Shown: piece by piece, positions 25,182 to 33,156 of the stretch
How positions within the stretch are numbered: position 1 is the stretch's first letter
Layout of the letters: every line of letters starts with the position of its first letter
The notes under the pieces: generated by a model
The model's input: only the letters and a program-made list of their open reading frames with translations
Database searches by the model: none
What the model was told of the DNA's origin: nothing
Assembly (NCBI RefSeq): GCF_000372745.1
Contig: NZ_KB889679.1
Span: 1 to 64,000, forward strand
Length of the DNA: 64,000 bases
Direction of reading: 5' to 3'
Source of the DNA: Embleya scabrispora DSM 41855
GTDB lineage: Bacteria > Actinomycetota > Actinomycetes > Streptomycetales > Streptomycetaceae
Made by a program: the position numbers and the translations under genes

Positions 25182-25363
25182 CAGCGCCGCCGGTTGCGCG
25201 AGCTGAACAGCTCGCCGAGGTCGAGGTCGCCGTCCAGGAAGCGGCCGACCAGGAAGCCGACCACCCCGAGCGCGGCGACCAGGAGAAAGGCCCCGAACCC
25301 GCCGATCGCGGCGGCCAGGCCGAGGGCCATGCCGACCAGCAGGCCGACCATGGGTGTAGTCAT
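25181..25363 (-). CDS. DUF2273-type small membrane protein
   Basis: Sixty-residue protein that is nearly all membrane-spanning (MVGLLVGMALGLAAAIGGFGAFLLVAALGVVGFLVGRFLDG) with a basic C-terminus. DUF2273 proteins are regular companions of Asp23/AmaP genes, which agrees with the context. ATG 25363 fits the family length. Confidence 0.83.
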   Translation of the reverse strand: MTTPMVGLLVGMALGLAAAIGGFGAFLLVAALGVVGFLVGRFLDGDLDLGELFSSRNRRR

Positions 25364-25482
25364 TGGCGAACGACTCCTCACTGAACCGACCATTGGTTGT
25401 TGTCGACGGTTGTCGTCGACCCCGTCGGGTCGGGTGCCGAAGGACCGCACGGGTTGCGCCGAGCCGCCTGGCACCCCGCCCG

Positions 25483-25761
25483 CTACTCGACGCGCGGGTT
25501 TTGGCGCCGTCGATGCCGCTCCGTCAACTGCCGCCAGAGCCGACCCGGCAACCGGCCGCGGCGGTAGACCGTGGTCTCCGCCGCGGCCCCCGAGCGAACC
25601 GGCGCCGGTGGCCCGGCCGCGTCGATCAGCGCTCTGTACCGCTCCAGGCCGGCGACGAATTCCTCCGGGTCACCCCCACGATCGGGATGGCTCGCGCGGA
25701 TGAATTCCCGGTACTCGCGCAGCAGTTGTCGCCGCGCGTCGTCGCCGGGCCCGGCCGTCAC
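25483..25761 (-). CDS. Small protein with a partial J-domain
   Basis: Protein of 92 residues. Its first half, LLREYREFIRASHPDRGGDPEEFVAGLERYRAL, matches helices II-III of a DnaJ J-domain including the HPD loop that contacts DnaK; helix I is missing or very short. The second half is basic (RRGRLPGRLWRQLTERHRRRQ). The GTG at 25761 overlaps the stop of the upstream Asp23 gene (GTGA), so it belongs to the same operon. It could recruit Hsp70 to the Asp23 assembly, but this is only inferred. It is separated from the DUF2273 gene by about 120 bp. Confidence 0.72.
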   Translation of the reverse strand: MTAGPGDDARRQLLREYREFIRASHPDRGGDPEEFVAGLERYRALIDAAGPPAPVRSGAAAETTVYRRGRLPGRLWRQLTERHRRRQNPRVE

Positions 25762-26249
25762 TGAAGCTGGCGCTCCTTGGAGTCGTCTCCGTCGTACTCG
25801 ATGTGGATGTCGTCCACCGCGATGTTGACCTCGACCACTTCGAGCGCGGTCATCCGCTCGACGGAGTCGATCACATTCTCGCGGACCGCCTGGGCCAATT
25901 CGGCGATGGGCACGCCGTAATCCACGACGATGTTGAGATCCACGGCACATTGCCGCTCGCCCACCTCGACGCTGACGCCCTGCGCCACGTTGGGCTTGCC
26001 CCCCGGGATGCGCTGGCGCACCGCGCCGAACGCTCGGGCCGCGCCCCCACCGAGCGCGTACACGCCCGGGATCTCCCGGGCGGCGATGCCCGCGATCTTG
26101 GCGACCACGCCGTCCGCGATGGACGTGCGGCCCTTCTCGGTGGCCAGCTTGACGACCTCCGTGGAACGAGCCCCACCGCCCGGCGAACGCTCGTCGTCCT
26201 TCTGGAGCGCCTGCGTGCCGGTCTTGCCCTGGGTCGTTGCGTCTGTCAT
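25758..26249 (-). CDS. Asp23/Gls24 family envelope stress protein
   Basis: Protein of 163 residues and the most canonical Asp23 of the cluster: GRTSIADGVVAKIAGIAAREIPGVYALG, then VDLNIVVDYGVPIAELAQAVRENVIDSVERMTALEVVEVNIAVDDI. A ~45-residue polar N-terminus precedes the domain. ATG 26249 has GGAAG in front; a frame open to 26315 is less likely. It is the first gene of the minus-strand Asp23 operon and faces the ECF sigma gene across 280 bp in which I see no further gene. Confidence 0.9.
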   Translation of the reverse strand: MTDATTQGKTGTQALQKDDERSPGGGARSTEVVKLATEKGRTSIADGVVAKIAGIAAREIPGVYALGGGAARAFGAVRQRIPGGKPNVAQGVSVEVGERQCAVDLNIVVDYGVPIAELAQAVRENVIDSVERMTALEVVEVNIAVDDIHIEYDGDDSKERQLQ

Positions 26250-26529
26250 CGGCGCACTTCCTTCCTCGACTGCCCGAACCATGCGACCGGAACCCCACTC
26301 GGTCCCGCTTGACATCGGTGCCCCCTGCCGGGTTCACCACACCTGTACGACACACACACCGGGCGAACGTCACGCGTCGATCGGAGGATGTTTCGCGGAA
26401 TCCGACGCTATCCCGCCGGGCGGCTGCGGGCGTGCATCCCGAACGCGCGCCCCGCCGCGAGAGTGGCGGTTCTCGTGTTGCGCCCCCCGGCACAGTACGG
26501 TCGCCGGGTCGGGACGAGGAGGGAAGCCG

Positions 26530-27084
26530 ATGGCCGACGAGGCCGAGCTCGACGAGAGCACCCTGGTGGTGCGGGCTCAGGAGGGCGACGCCGAGGCATT
26601 CGAGGTACTGATGCGTCGGCACGGTCGATCCCTCTACATGCTCGCGTTGCGCATCCTGGGACGCCCCACGGACGCGGAGGACGCGGTCCAGGAGGCGTTC
26701 ATCGGCGCGTGGCGCAGGCTGCCCGGATTCCGCGCCGAATCGTCGTTCCTGACCTGGATGTATCGCATCGTCACCAACCGTGCGCTGAACATCGCCCGGA
26801 CCAGACGGCCCACGGTCGGTCTCGATCAGGTGCCGGATCGGGCGATAGAGCAGATGGCGGACAATCCGGAGCGACGGGCGGAGGGGTCGGCGGCGCTCAA
26901 GGCGCTTCAGCAGGCGATGGGCACGCTCACCGAGGAGCAGCGGGCCTGCTGGGTTCTGCGCGAGTTGCACGGGCAGAGCTACGACGAGATCGCGGCGGCC
27001 GTGGGGATCGGGTCGAACGCGGTCCGAGGCAGGATCTTCCGAGCACGACAGACCCTGGCGGAGGCGATGCGGCCGTGGACATGA
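26530..27084 (+). CDS. ECF-type RNA polymerase sigma factor
   Basis: Sigma factor of 184 residues. Region 2 is LMRRHGRSLYMLALRILGRPTDAEDAVQEAFIGAWRRLPGFRAESSFLTWMYRIVTNRALNIAR (about 27-90), and region 4 is MGTLTEEQRACWVLRELHGQSYDEIAAAVGIGSNAVRGRIFRARQTL (about 130-178). AGGAGGGA precedes the ATG. The stop overlaps the start of a zinc-finger/Asp23 hybrid gene (ATGA), the position normally taken by an anti-sigma factor. It probably drives the flanking Asp23 operons. Confidence 0.93.
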   Translation: MADEAELDESTLVVRAQEGDAEAFEVLMRRHGRSLYMLALRILGRPTDAEDAVQEAFIGAWRRLPGFRAESSFLTWMYRIVTNRALNIARTRRPTVGLDQVPDRAIEQMADNPERRAEGSAALKALQQAMGTLTEEQRACWVLRELHGQSYDEIAAAVGIGSNAVRGRIFRARQTLAEAMRPWT

Positions 27085-27767
27085 CGAACGAGGCGGGCGA
27101 CGCGCCCGACGCGCTGCGGCTGCCCTCCGCGGCGGAACTGCTCGCGACGACCCGGCACGCCTCGGCGGAGCCGGCCGAGCCGGTGAGCGCCGATCCGGAT
27201 TCGGATCCACTGCCGTGCGGACGAGATCCCGAGGCGGTGCTCGAACACGCCGCCGCGGGCGAGTCGGACGAGCATGAGCGCTCGTGTCCCGAATGCCAGG
27301 CGCTGCTGCGCGACCACTCGGTGCTCGACCAGGTCACCCGCGAGTGGGCCGAGTTGCCGGTGCCGGTGCCGGACGACCTGGGCACGCGGGTGATGCGGCT
27401 GGTCCGGGCCGAGCTGCACACCGGCCGATTGCTGCCGCTGGGCGAGCCGGACGAGCAGTTGACGCTGACCGAGACCGCCGCGGCGCGTACGCTGCGGGCG
27501 GCGGTGGACGCCGAACCCGGTGTGCAGGCCCGCAGTTGCCGGATCCGGCCGTACGAGAACCGGGCCGGCGCGGCGGTGCCGGGACCGGTCACCGTGCGGT
27601 TGTCGGTCGGCGTGCCCTATGGCGAGCCGATCCACGCGCTCGCCGATCGGCTGCGCGAGCGGGTGCGCCGCGCCGCGAGCGAACGACTGGGGTTGGAAGT
27701 GGCGAAGGTGGACGTGGACGTGGTGGGCCTGGAACCGGCCGCCGGAAATCGGGAGGCGAACCGATGA
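27081..27767 (+). CDS. Putative anti-sigma zinc motif fused to an Asp23-like domain
   Basis: Protein of 228 residues. Around 60-80 the sequence ESDEHERSCPECQALLRDH contains the H-x3-C-x2-C core of the zinc-binding anti-sigma domain (ZAS), and the following helix (EWAELPVPVPDDLGTRVMRLVRAEL) is typical of anti-sigma N-terminal regions. Instead of a membrane helix, the C-terminus has an Asp23-like fold: VTVRLSVGVPYGEPIHALADRLRERVRRAASERLGLEVAKVDVDVVGL. It overlaps both neighbours by ATGA. The inferred role is to hold the ECF sigma factor while engaged with the Asp23 assembly. Confidence 0.82.
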   Translation: MTNEAGDAPDALRLPSAAELLATTRHASAEPAEPVSADPDSDPLPCGRDPEAVLEHAAAGESDEHERSCPECQALLRDHSVLDQVTREWAELPVPVPDDLGTRVMRLVRAELHTGRLLPLGEPDEQLTLTETAAARTLRAAVDAEPGVQARSCRIRPYENRAGAAVPGPVTVRLSVGVPYGEPIHALADRLRERVRRAASERLGLEVAKVDVDVVGLEPAAGNREANR

Positions 27768-28108
27768 GGCAGCCCGCGACGCGCATCTCGCGCGAGACGT
27801 CCGTCCTGGCCCGGACCACCGCCGGCAGCGCGGCGCTGGCCGTGCCGGGCGTGGTGGACCTGCAACCGGGTCTGCTCGACGCGGTCGCGCAGATCTCGGG
27901 CGGTCTGATCCCGGGCCGGGTCCCGGGGGTGACCACCCGCGTGCTCGACGAAGTCCTGCACGTGGACGTGCAGTTTCGCGCGGCGGCGGACCGCCGGGTG
28001 CTGGACGTGGCCCGCGAGGTGCGCGCGGCGGTCACCGCCGAGGTGCGCCGGCAGACCGGGCACAAGCGTGTGGTGGTGCACGTCCTGGTCACCGACGCGG
28101 GAGTGTGA
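27764..28108 (+). CDS. Asp23/Gls24-like small protein
   Basis: Protein of 114 residues with the pattern RTTAGSAALAVPGVVDLQPG, then LHVDVQFRAAADRRVLDVAREVRAAVTAEVRRQTGHKRVVVHVLV, that is, the conserved helix-strand unit of Asp23 proteins but in a diverged form. It closes the sigma-led operon (ATGA overlap at 27764) and is followed by a stem-loop. It may co-polymerise with the Asp23 proteins of the facing operon. Confidence 0.82.
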   Translation: MRQPATRISRETSVLARTTAGSAALAVPGVVDLQPGLLDAVAQISGGLIPGRVPGVTTRVLDEVLHVDVQFRAAADRRVLDVAREVRAAVTAEVRRQTGHKRVVVHVLVTDAGV

Positions 28109-28142
28109 GCCCGGTTCCCGCCGCCCGCGTGCCGGACCGGGC
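28109..28142. terminator. Stem-loop between the Asp23 and monooxygenase genes
   Basis: gcccggt and accgggc pair over seven bases with a long GC-rich loop, in the 39 bp between convergent stops. Confidence 0.45.
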
Positions 28143-28147
28143 CCGGG

Positions 28148-29377
28148 TCAGGCGTGGGCGAGGCTGTACGAGGGCCGCTCGTTCAGCCCGGCCGGATCGT
28201 GTCCGGGCAGGTGGCCGTAGGCGCCGATGATGCCGCCGATCTCCTCGGTGGCGGTCAGCGGTCCGCTCGCGTCGGCGGCGCGCGGCACACGTCCGTGCCC
28301 GATCAGTTGCAGCCACTTGTTCAGCGGCAGTCGGGCCCGCTCGTACGCCTCCAGGGCCTCGACCGGATCCTGGTACGAGGCCAACGAACGGGCCAGCACC
28401 CGCGCGTCGACGATCGACTCGGACGCGCCGCCCAGCACGTAGGGATACATCGGGTGGGCCGCGTCGCCGAGCAGGGTGACCCGGCCGAACGACCACTGGT
28501 CCAGCGGCGGTCGGGTCACCAGCGGATAGCCCGACGCCTCGGTCGGCGTCTTGACCATCGCGCCGATGTCCGCGCCCGCGATGCTCCAGCCGCGGAAGAC
28601 CCGGGTGAGCCGACGCAGGTCCGCGGGGCCGTTCCAGCCGGTGTCGCCGAGTTCGCCGGCCGATTGCCGATCGGGCAGCTCCGCGAGCCAGTTGGTGAGC
28701 GTGGTTCCGTCCCGCGGGTCGATCGGCTTGATCGGGTGCGCCATGAACCGCGCCTCGCCGTGCGCGGTCATGATCATCGTGTGACCGTCGGCGAACGGCA
28801 CACAGCGGGTGGTGCCGCGCATCAGGATGCGCGGCTGCGCGACCGGCAGGCCCTCGTCCGGCAACAGCGTCGCGCGGGTCGCCGAGTTGATCCCGTCCGC
28901 CCCGATCAGCACGTCGGCCCGCTCCTGCCAGGGCCGCTCCTCGCCGTCGACGAAGTACGCGGTCACGCCGTGCTGGTCCTGGTCGAAGCCGGTCAGCCGT
29001 GACCCGGTGCGCACCGCCGAGCGGCCCAGCCGCTGGTAGACCGCGCGCAGCAGGGCGACCTGCAACTCGCCGCGGTGCACGGACAGATGCGGCCACAGGA
29101 AGCCGGCCCGCTGGCCGCGCGGTGCGAGTACCACGCGCGTGGCCGCCCGGTCCGGATAGGCCACGCCGGACAGCGGCACGCCCAGGTTGGCGATCGGGTG
29201 GTAGAGGTCGAGTTCGGCGAGTTCGCGCACCGCGTGGGGCAGGAGGCTGATCCCCAGCCCGAGGGGCCGGATTCTCAGTGCCGCGTCGATCACCGTCACT
29301 TCGGTGATGCCCGCGTCGTACAGGCTCAGTGCCACAGCCAGTCCACCTATGCCGCCGCCGGCGACGAGAACACGCAC
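28148..29377 (-). CDS. FAD-dependent aromatic-type monooxygenase
   Basis: Flavoprotein hydroxylase of 409 residues (PHBH-like, FAD_binding_3). It shows GGGIGG at the N-terminus (about 7-12), the second FAD motif DVLIGADGINSATRA, and GRVTLLGDAAHPMYPYVLGGAS near 290-312. The GTG at 29377 follows AGAGGGG with seven bases between and places the FAD loop correctly. The nearest neighbours (an ABC exporter and the Asp23 operon) do not define its substrate; antibiotic or aromatic hydroxylation are both plausible. Confidence 0.92.
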   Translation of the reverse strand: MRVLVAGGGIGGLAVALSLYDAGITEVTVIDAALRIRPLGLGISLLPHAVRELAELDLYHPIANLGVPLSGVAYPDRAATRVVLAPRGQRAGFLWPHLSVHRGELQVALLRAVYQRLGRSAVRTGSRLTGFDQDQHGVTAYFVDGEERPWQERADVLIGADGINSATRATLLPDEGLPVAQPRILMRGTTRCVPFADGHTMIMTAHGEARFMAHPIKPIDPRDGTTLTNWLAELPDRQSAGELGDTGWNGPADLRRLTRVFRGWSIAGADIGAMVKTPTEASGYPLVTRPPLDQWSFGRVTLLGDAAHPMYPYVLGGASESIVDARVLARSLASYQDPVEALEAYERARLPLNKWLQLIGHGRVPRAADASGPLTATEEIGGIIGAYGHLPGHDPAGLNERPSYSLAHA

Positions 29378-29455
29378 GTAGAAGCCCCTCTTGCCAACCA
29401 CTTGGAATATCACCACACTACCCGCCGTCTCGCACTGCGGGCGGCCGACGCGCGC

Positions 29456-31357
29456 TCACACGGCCAGCACCTCGGAATCGGTCGTCTCCTCTTCCCGGTC
29501 CCGGAACTGACGGTGGTACAGGTCCGCGTACAGTCCGTTTCGGACGAGCAACTCGGCGTGTGTGCCGCGCTCCACGATGCCGCCGCCGTCCACCACCAGG
29601 ATCAGGTCGGCGTCGCGCACGGTGGACAGCCGGTGGGCGATCACCAGCGCGGTGCGGCCCTCGAGCGCGGTGGCCAGCGCCTGTTGCACCGCCGCCTCGG
29701 ACTCGGAGTCCAGGTGCGCGGTCGCCTCGTCGAGCACCACCACGCGCGGTGACTTGAGCAGCAGTCGGGCGATCGCCAGCCGTTGCTTCTCGCCGCCGGA
29801 CAGGCGGTGTCCGCGTTCGCCGACCACGGTCTCCAGCCGGTCCGGCAACTCGGCCACCAGATCACCGATGTTCGCCCCGCGCAGCGCGGCCCACAGTTCC
29901 TCTTCGCTCGCGTCCGGCTTGGCGTAGAGCAGGTTGCCCCGGATCGTGTCGTGGAACATGTGCGAGTCCTGGGTGACCACGCCGACGGCGTCCCGCAGCG
30001 AGTCCAGCGTGACGTCGCGCACGTCGTGGCCGCCGATCCGCACCGACCCCTCGCTCGCGTCGTAGAGCCGGCCGACCAGCGAGGTGATCGTCGTCTTGCC
30101 CGCCCCCGAGGGCCCCACCAGGGCCACCACCCGACCGGGTTCGGCCCGGAAGGACACGTCCCGCAGGACCGGTTCGGAGCGGCGCCGATCGAGCACCGCG
30201 ACACTCTCCAACGAGGCCAGCGAGACCTGGTCCGCTCCGGGGTAGGCGAAGGAGACGCCGTCGAACTCGACGGTGGCCGCATCCGCCGGCAGCGGCTCGG
30301 CTCCCGGCTTGTCGGCGATCAGCGCGGGCAGGTCGAACACCTCGAAGACCCGCTCGAAGCTGACCAGCGCGGTCATCACGTCCACCCGCACGTTCGCCAA
30401 CGCGGTCAGCGGCCCGTACAGCCGACCCAGCAGCACGGTGAGCGCGACCAGCGTGCCCACGGTCAGCCGTCCGTCCACCGCCAGATGCCCGCCGATCAGG
30501 TACACCAGCGCGGTCGCCAGCGAGGCGACCAGGGTCAGCGCGGTGGCGAACACCCGGTTCACCAGCGCGATCCGGATGCCGATGTCGCGCACCCGGGCGG
30601 CCCGCCCGGAGAACAGCGCGTCCTCCTCCTCGGGCCGGCCGAAGATCTTCGCCAGCATCGCGCCGGAGACATTGAACCGCTCGGTCATCACGGTCGACAT
30701 CTCGGCGTTCAACTGCATCTGCTCGCGCGTCATGGTCTGCAACCGGCGACCGATCCACTTGGCCGGCAGCAGGAACAGCGGAAGCAGGATCAGCGAGACC
30801 AGGGTGATCTGCCAGGCCAGGTAGAACATCGTGCCCGCCACCAGCACCAGGCTCACCAGATTGGACACCACGCCGGCCAGGGTCGAGGTGAACGCGCGCT
30901 GCGCGGAGAGCACGTCGTTGTTCAGCCGCGAGATCAACGCGCCGGTCTGGGTTCGGGTGAAGAACGCGATCGGCTGTCGCTGCACGTGCGCGAACACCCG
31001 GCTGCGCAGTTCGTAGATCGAACCCTCGCCGATCCGCGCCGAATACCACCGCTCGGCCAGGCCGAACCCGGCGGAGAGCAGCGCGATGCCCGCCACCACC
31101 ATCGCGAGCACGGTCACCAGGTGACCGTCGCCCTCGAGCACCCCCTCGTCCACGATCCGCTGCGCGAGCAGCGGCGGCACGATGGTCAACACCGCGCCGA
31201 TCACGACCAAAATCAAATACGCGGTGATCTGCCGCGCGAAAGGTCTCGCGAACTCGCCCACCCGTCGGACCGTGCCGGGGGCGAGCTTGCGCTCGACCAC
31301 CGACGCGTCACGCGTGTAGGACCGCAGATTCATGCCCATCGGGCCGCCGCCACTCAT
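29456..31357 (-). CDS. ABC exporter, fused membrane and ATPase domains (MsbA-like)
   Basis: Half-transporter of 633 residues that should homodimerise and export a hydrophobic compound. The N-terminal ~330 residues hold six membrane helices (first near YLILVVIGAVLTIVPPLL). The ATPase has Walker A GPSGAGKTT, Q loop VTQDSHMF, signature LSGGEKQRLAIAR, Walker B VVVLDEAT and the His in IAHRLS. An insertion (SLASLESVAVLDRRRSEP) sits between the first two ATPase strands. The ATG at 31357 follows GGGGAGCGAGG. Two 15-bp direct repeats lie just upstream and may be a regulator site. Confidence 0.93.
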   Translation of the reverse strand: MSGGGPMGMNLRSYTRDASVVERKLAPGTVRRVGEFARPFARQITAYLILVVIGAVLTIVPPLLAQRIVDEGVLEGDGHLVTVLAMVVAGIALLSAGFGLAERWYSARIGEGSIYELRSRVFAHVQRQPIAFFTRTQTGALISRLNNDVLSAQRAFTSTLAGVVSNLVSLVLVAGTMFYLAWQITLVSLILLPLFLLPAKWIGRRLQTMTREQMQLNAEMSTVMTERFNVSGAMLAKIFGRPEEEDALFSGRAARVRDIGIRIALVNRVFATALTLVASLATALVYLIGGHLAVDGRLTVGTLVALTVLLGRLYGPLTALANVRVDVMTALVSFERVFEVFDLPALIADKPGAEPLPADAATVEFDGVSFAYPGADQVSLASLESVAVLDRRRSEPVLRDVSFRAEPGRVVALVGPSGAGKTTITSLVGRLYDASEGSVRIGGHDVRDVTLDSLRDAVGVVTQDSHMFHDTIRGNLLYAKPDASEEELWAALRGANIGDLVAELPDRLETVVGERGHRLSGGEKQRLAIARLLLKSPRVVVLDEATAHLDSESEAAVQQALATALEGRTALVIAHRLSTVRDADLILVVDGGGIVERGTHAELLVRNGLYADLYHRQFRDREEETTDSEVLAV

Positions 31358-31378
31358 ACGCCTCGCTCCCCGTACATA

Positions 31379-31408
31379 TCGAGTGATCACAACTCGAGTG
31401 ATTACAAC
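31379..31408. promoter_or_regulatory. Two 15-bp direct repeats upstream of the ABC exporter
   Basis: tcgagtgatcacaac and tcgagtgattacaac abut each other 22 bp before the start codon. They differ at one base and are AT-richer than the surroundings. TGATCA inside the first copy is itself palindromic. This looks like a MarR- or TetR-type binding region for exporter control; no candidate regulator gene is adjacent. Confidence 0.55.
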
Positions 31409-31537
31409 AAAATCCTGAGTCAACCTCAGCACTTCGTGTACAGGAACACCGGCACGGGCCCGCATAGTCCCGGGCCCGACCCGGGTTTCGAGCGCGGGCG
31501 GCGGCGCGATGTGTGACGGAGGTCTCGCCGGTATCCC

Positions 31538-32398
31538 CTACTCACCCGTCCCGGCGAGGTCGCGCAGTCGGCGGGCCTGGGCCGCGCGTTCGGCGGCGCG
31601 CTGTTCGTCGTACGTGCGCGCCGAAGCCCCCGCGAGCAGGGCCTTCGTCTCGATCACCGCGTCGCGCGGCGCGGCCAGGAGCGCGGCCAGCAGGTCGCGC
31701 GCGGCACCGTCGAGGTCCTCGCGCGGCACCGTCAGCGTGGCCAGTCCCATCGACACCGCCTCCTGGGCGCCGACCCAACGCCCGGTGACGCAGATCTCCA
31801 GCGCGCGGGCATAACCCACGAGGTCGACCAACGGCTTGGTCCCGGCCAGGTCCGGGACCAGACCGAGCGCGGTCTCGCGCATCGAGAACCGCGCGTCGTC
31901 GGCACACACCCGCAGATCGCAGGCCAGCGCCAACTGGAACCCGGCGCCCACCGCATGCCCCTGCACGGCGGCGACGGTGAGCAGGTCGGGACGACGCCAC
32001 CAGGTGAACGCCTCCTGGAACGAGGCGATGGTCGCGTCGAGTTCGTCGTCGCTCGCCCCGGCCAAGGTGACGAGATCCGACTCTCCCGCGATGCCCCCTC
32101 CACCGGGGAACATCCGCCGATCCAGGCCCGCGGAGAAGGAAGCGCCCTCCGCGCGCAACAACACGGCCCGGACGTCACCGGGCAGGTCGCGACCGACTGC
32201 GGCGAGCGCGCGCCAGAGCGCGGGAGTCTGCGCGTTGCGCCGGTCGGGGTTGGTGAGGGTCACCACCGCGAACGAACCTTCGATCACGACCGAAAGGTCC
32301 TGCCGTGCCGCGTGGTCGGTGCTGCCGACCTCGCCGCCGTTGTTGTCCGTGCCGCCGTTGCTGTTCGTACTGTCGAGCTGATTCGCCACCACGTCCAC
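31538..32398 (-). CDS. Enoyl-CoA hydratase/isomerase family protein
   Basis: Crotonase-fold protein of 286 residues. The oxyanion-hole elements are seen in ASFSAGLDRRMF and VQGHAVGAGFQLALACDLRV. At the first hydratase glutamate position (GxGxELA in active hydratases) there is Gln (GAGFQLA), while the second Glu is retained in MRETALGLVPD, so classical hydratase activity is doubtful. The first ~30 residues are Asn/Gly-rich. The GTG at 32398 follows GGGAGGG. Together with the next two upstream genes this recalls the echA12-Rv1473A-Rv1473 order of Mycobacterium tuberculosis (from memory). Confidence 0.88.
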   Translation of the reverse strand: MDVVANQLDSTNSNGGTDNNGGEVGSTDHAARQDLSVVIEGSFAVVTLTNPDRRNAQTPALWRALAAVGRDLPGDVRAVLLRAEGASFSAGLDRRMFPGGGGIAGESDLVTLAGASDDELDATIASFQEAFTWWRRPDLLTVAAVQGHAVGAGFQLALACDLRVCADDARFSMRETALGLVPDLAGTKPLVDLVGYARALEICVTGRWVGAQEAVSMGLATLTVPREDLDGAARDLLAALLAAPRDAVIETKALLAGASARTYDEQRAAERAAQARRLRDLAGTGE

Positions 32399-32513
32399 GG
32401 TCCCTCCCGTGTTCGGGTCGCTTCCGTCGAACGACCACGCGCCCGACGTTACCGGTCGGTCACATGGTCGTTCGGCGGACGGTACGGTGTTGCCGATCCT
32501 TTGGAGCTCGACC

Positions 32514-32747
32514 TCAGGCCGAGGACGACGCGGCGGTCTTGGCCTTGCCCCGCGTTGCCCCACCCCTGCCTCGGAGGGTCACCCCGGACTCGCTGAGCAT
32601 CCGGTGCACGAAGCCGTATGAACGGCCCGTCTCCTCCGCGAGGGCGCGGATGCTGGCACCGGAGTCGTACTTCTTCTTGAGGTCAGCCGCGAGCTGCTCG
32701 CGCGCGGCACCGGTCACCCGGCTGCCCTTCTTCAGAGTCTCGGCCAC
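32514..32747 (-). CDS. Small helix-turn-helix protein (Rv1473A-like)
   Basis: Basic 77-residue protein. LAADLKKKYDSGASIRALAEETGRSYGFVHRMLSESGVTLR forms a helix-turn-helix (about 20-60), followed by a Lys/Arg/Ala tail. GAGGAGG stands five bases ahead of the GTG at 32747. Small proteins of this type are widespread in actinobacteria, and their role is unknown. It lies between an ABC-F ATPase gene and a crotonase gene on the same strand. Confidence 0.85.
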   Translation of the reverse strand: MAETLKKGSRVTGAAREQLAADLKKKYDSGASIRALAEETGRSYGFVHRMLSESGVTLRGRGGATRGKAKTAASSSA

Positions 32748-33077
32748 ACGTGCCTCCTCATAGGAAGTGCGCTCTGGAATCCCATGATCACCCCTGAGGC
32801 ATGGCATGGCCAGTGATTCCACCGGGCCCGAAGGCTTGATCATCGCGGCGCGTGGCCTCTTGCACACAAAGATCACCCGAGCGGAATCGCACCTTCCCGT
32901 GCCGAATGCTTGACCGAATCCTGTGTCCGCCGGCAAAGGCGCTGGTCACCCATGAGATTCGCGACCTTGCTCTGCGTCGCCGTCGAGGCCGGTGACCGGC
33001 GTCACCTGCGGACCGGAACGATGGCTTCCCCTTGTGAGGGTTTCGTGGCGAAAACCCGTCGGGGGGACGAAAGCGAT
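32748..33077. other. Intergenic region without a supported gene
   Basis: This stretch holds the leader and promoter side of the small HTH gene. It is visibly less GC-rich than the flanks (for example near cacacaaagatcacc). No reading frame with coding character and no RNA gene is seen. The terminator of the ABC-F gene begins at 33078. Confidence 0.5.
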
Positions 33078-33117
33078 CACCCCGTCGGGTTGCCCATGAA
33101 GGCAACCCGACGGGGTG
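33078..33117. terminator. Strong stem-loop after the ABC-F gene
   Basis: Perfect 17-bp inverted repeat (caccccgtcgggttgcc with its complement) around a 6-base loop, ending 40 bp after the ABC-F stop on the minus strand. It is the strongest hairpin in the window. Confidence 0.9.
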
Positions 33118-33156
33118 TCGGTGGTTCCGGGTGTCCGGGCGCGGGCGCCCGATCGG

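Noticed and set aside
25364-25482. A small gene between the DUF2273 and J-like genes
   Set aside because: Only about 120 bp with no start preceded by a ribosome site and no coding-like composition.
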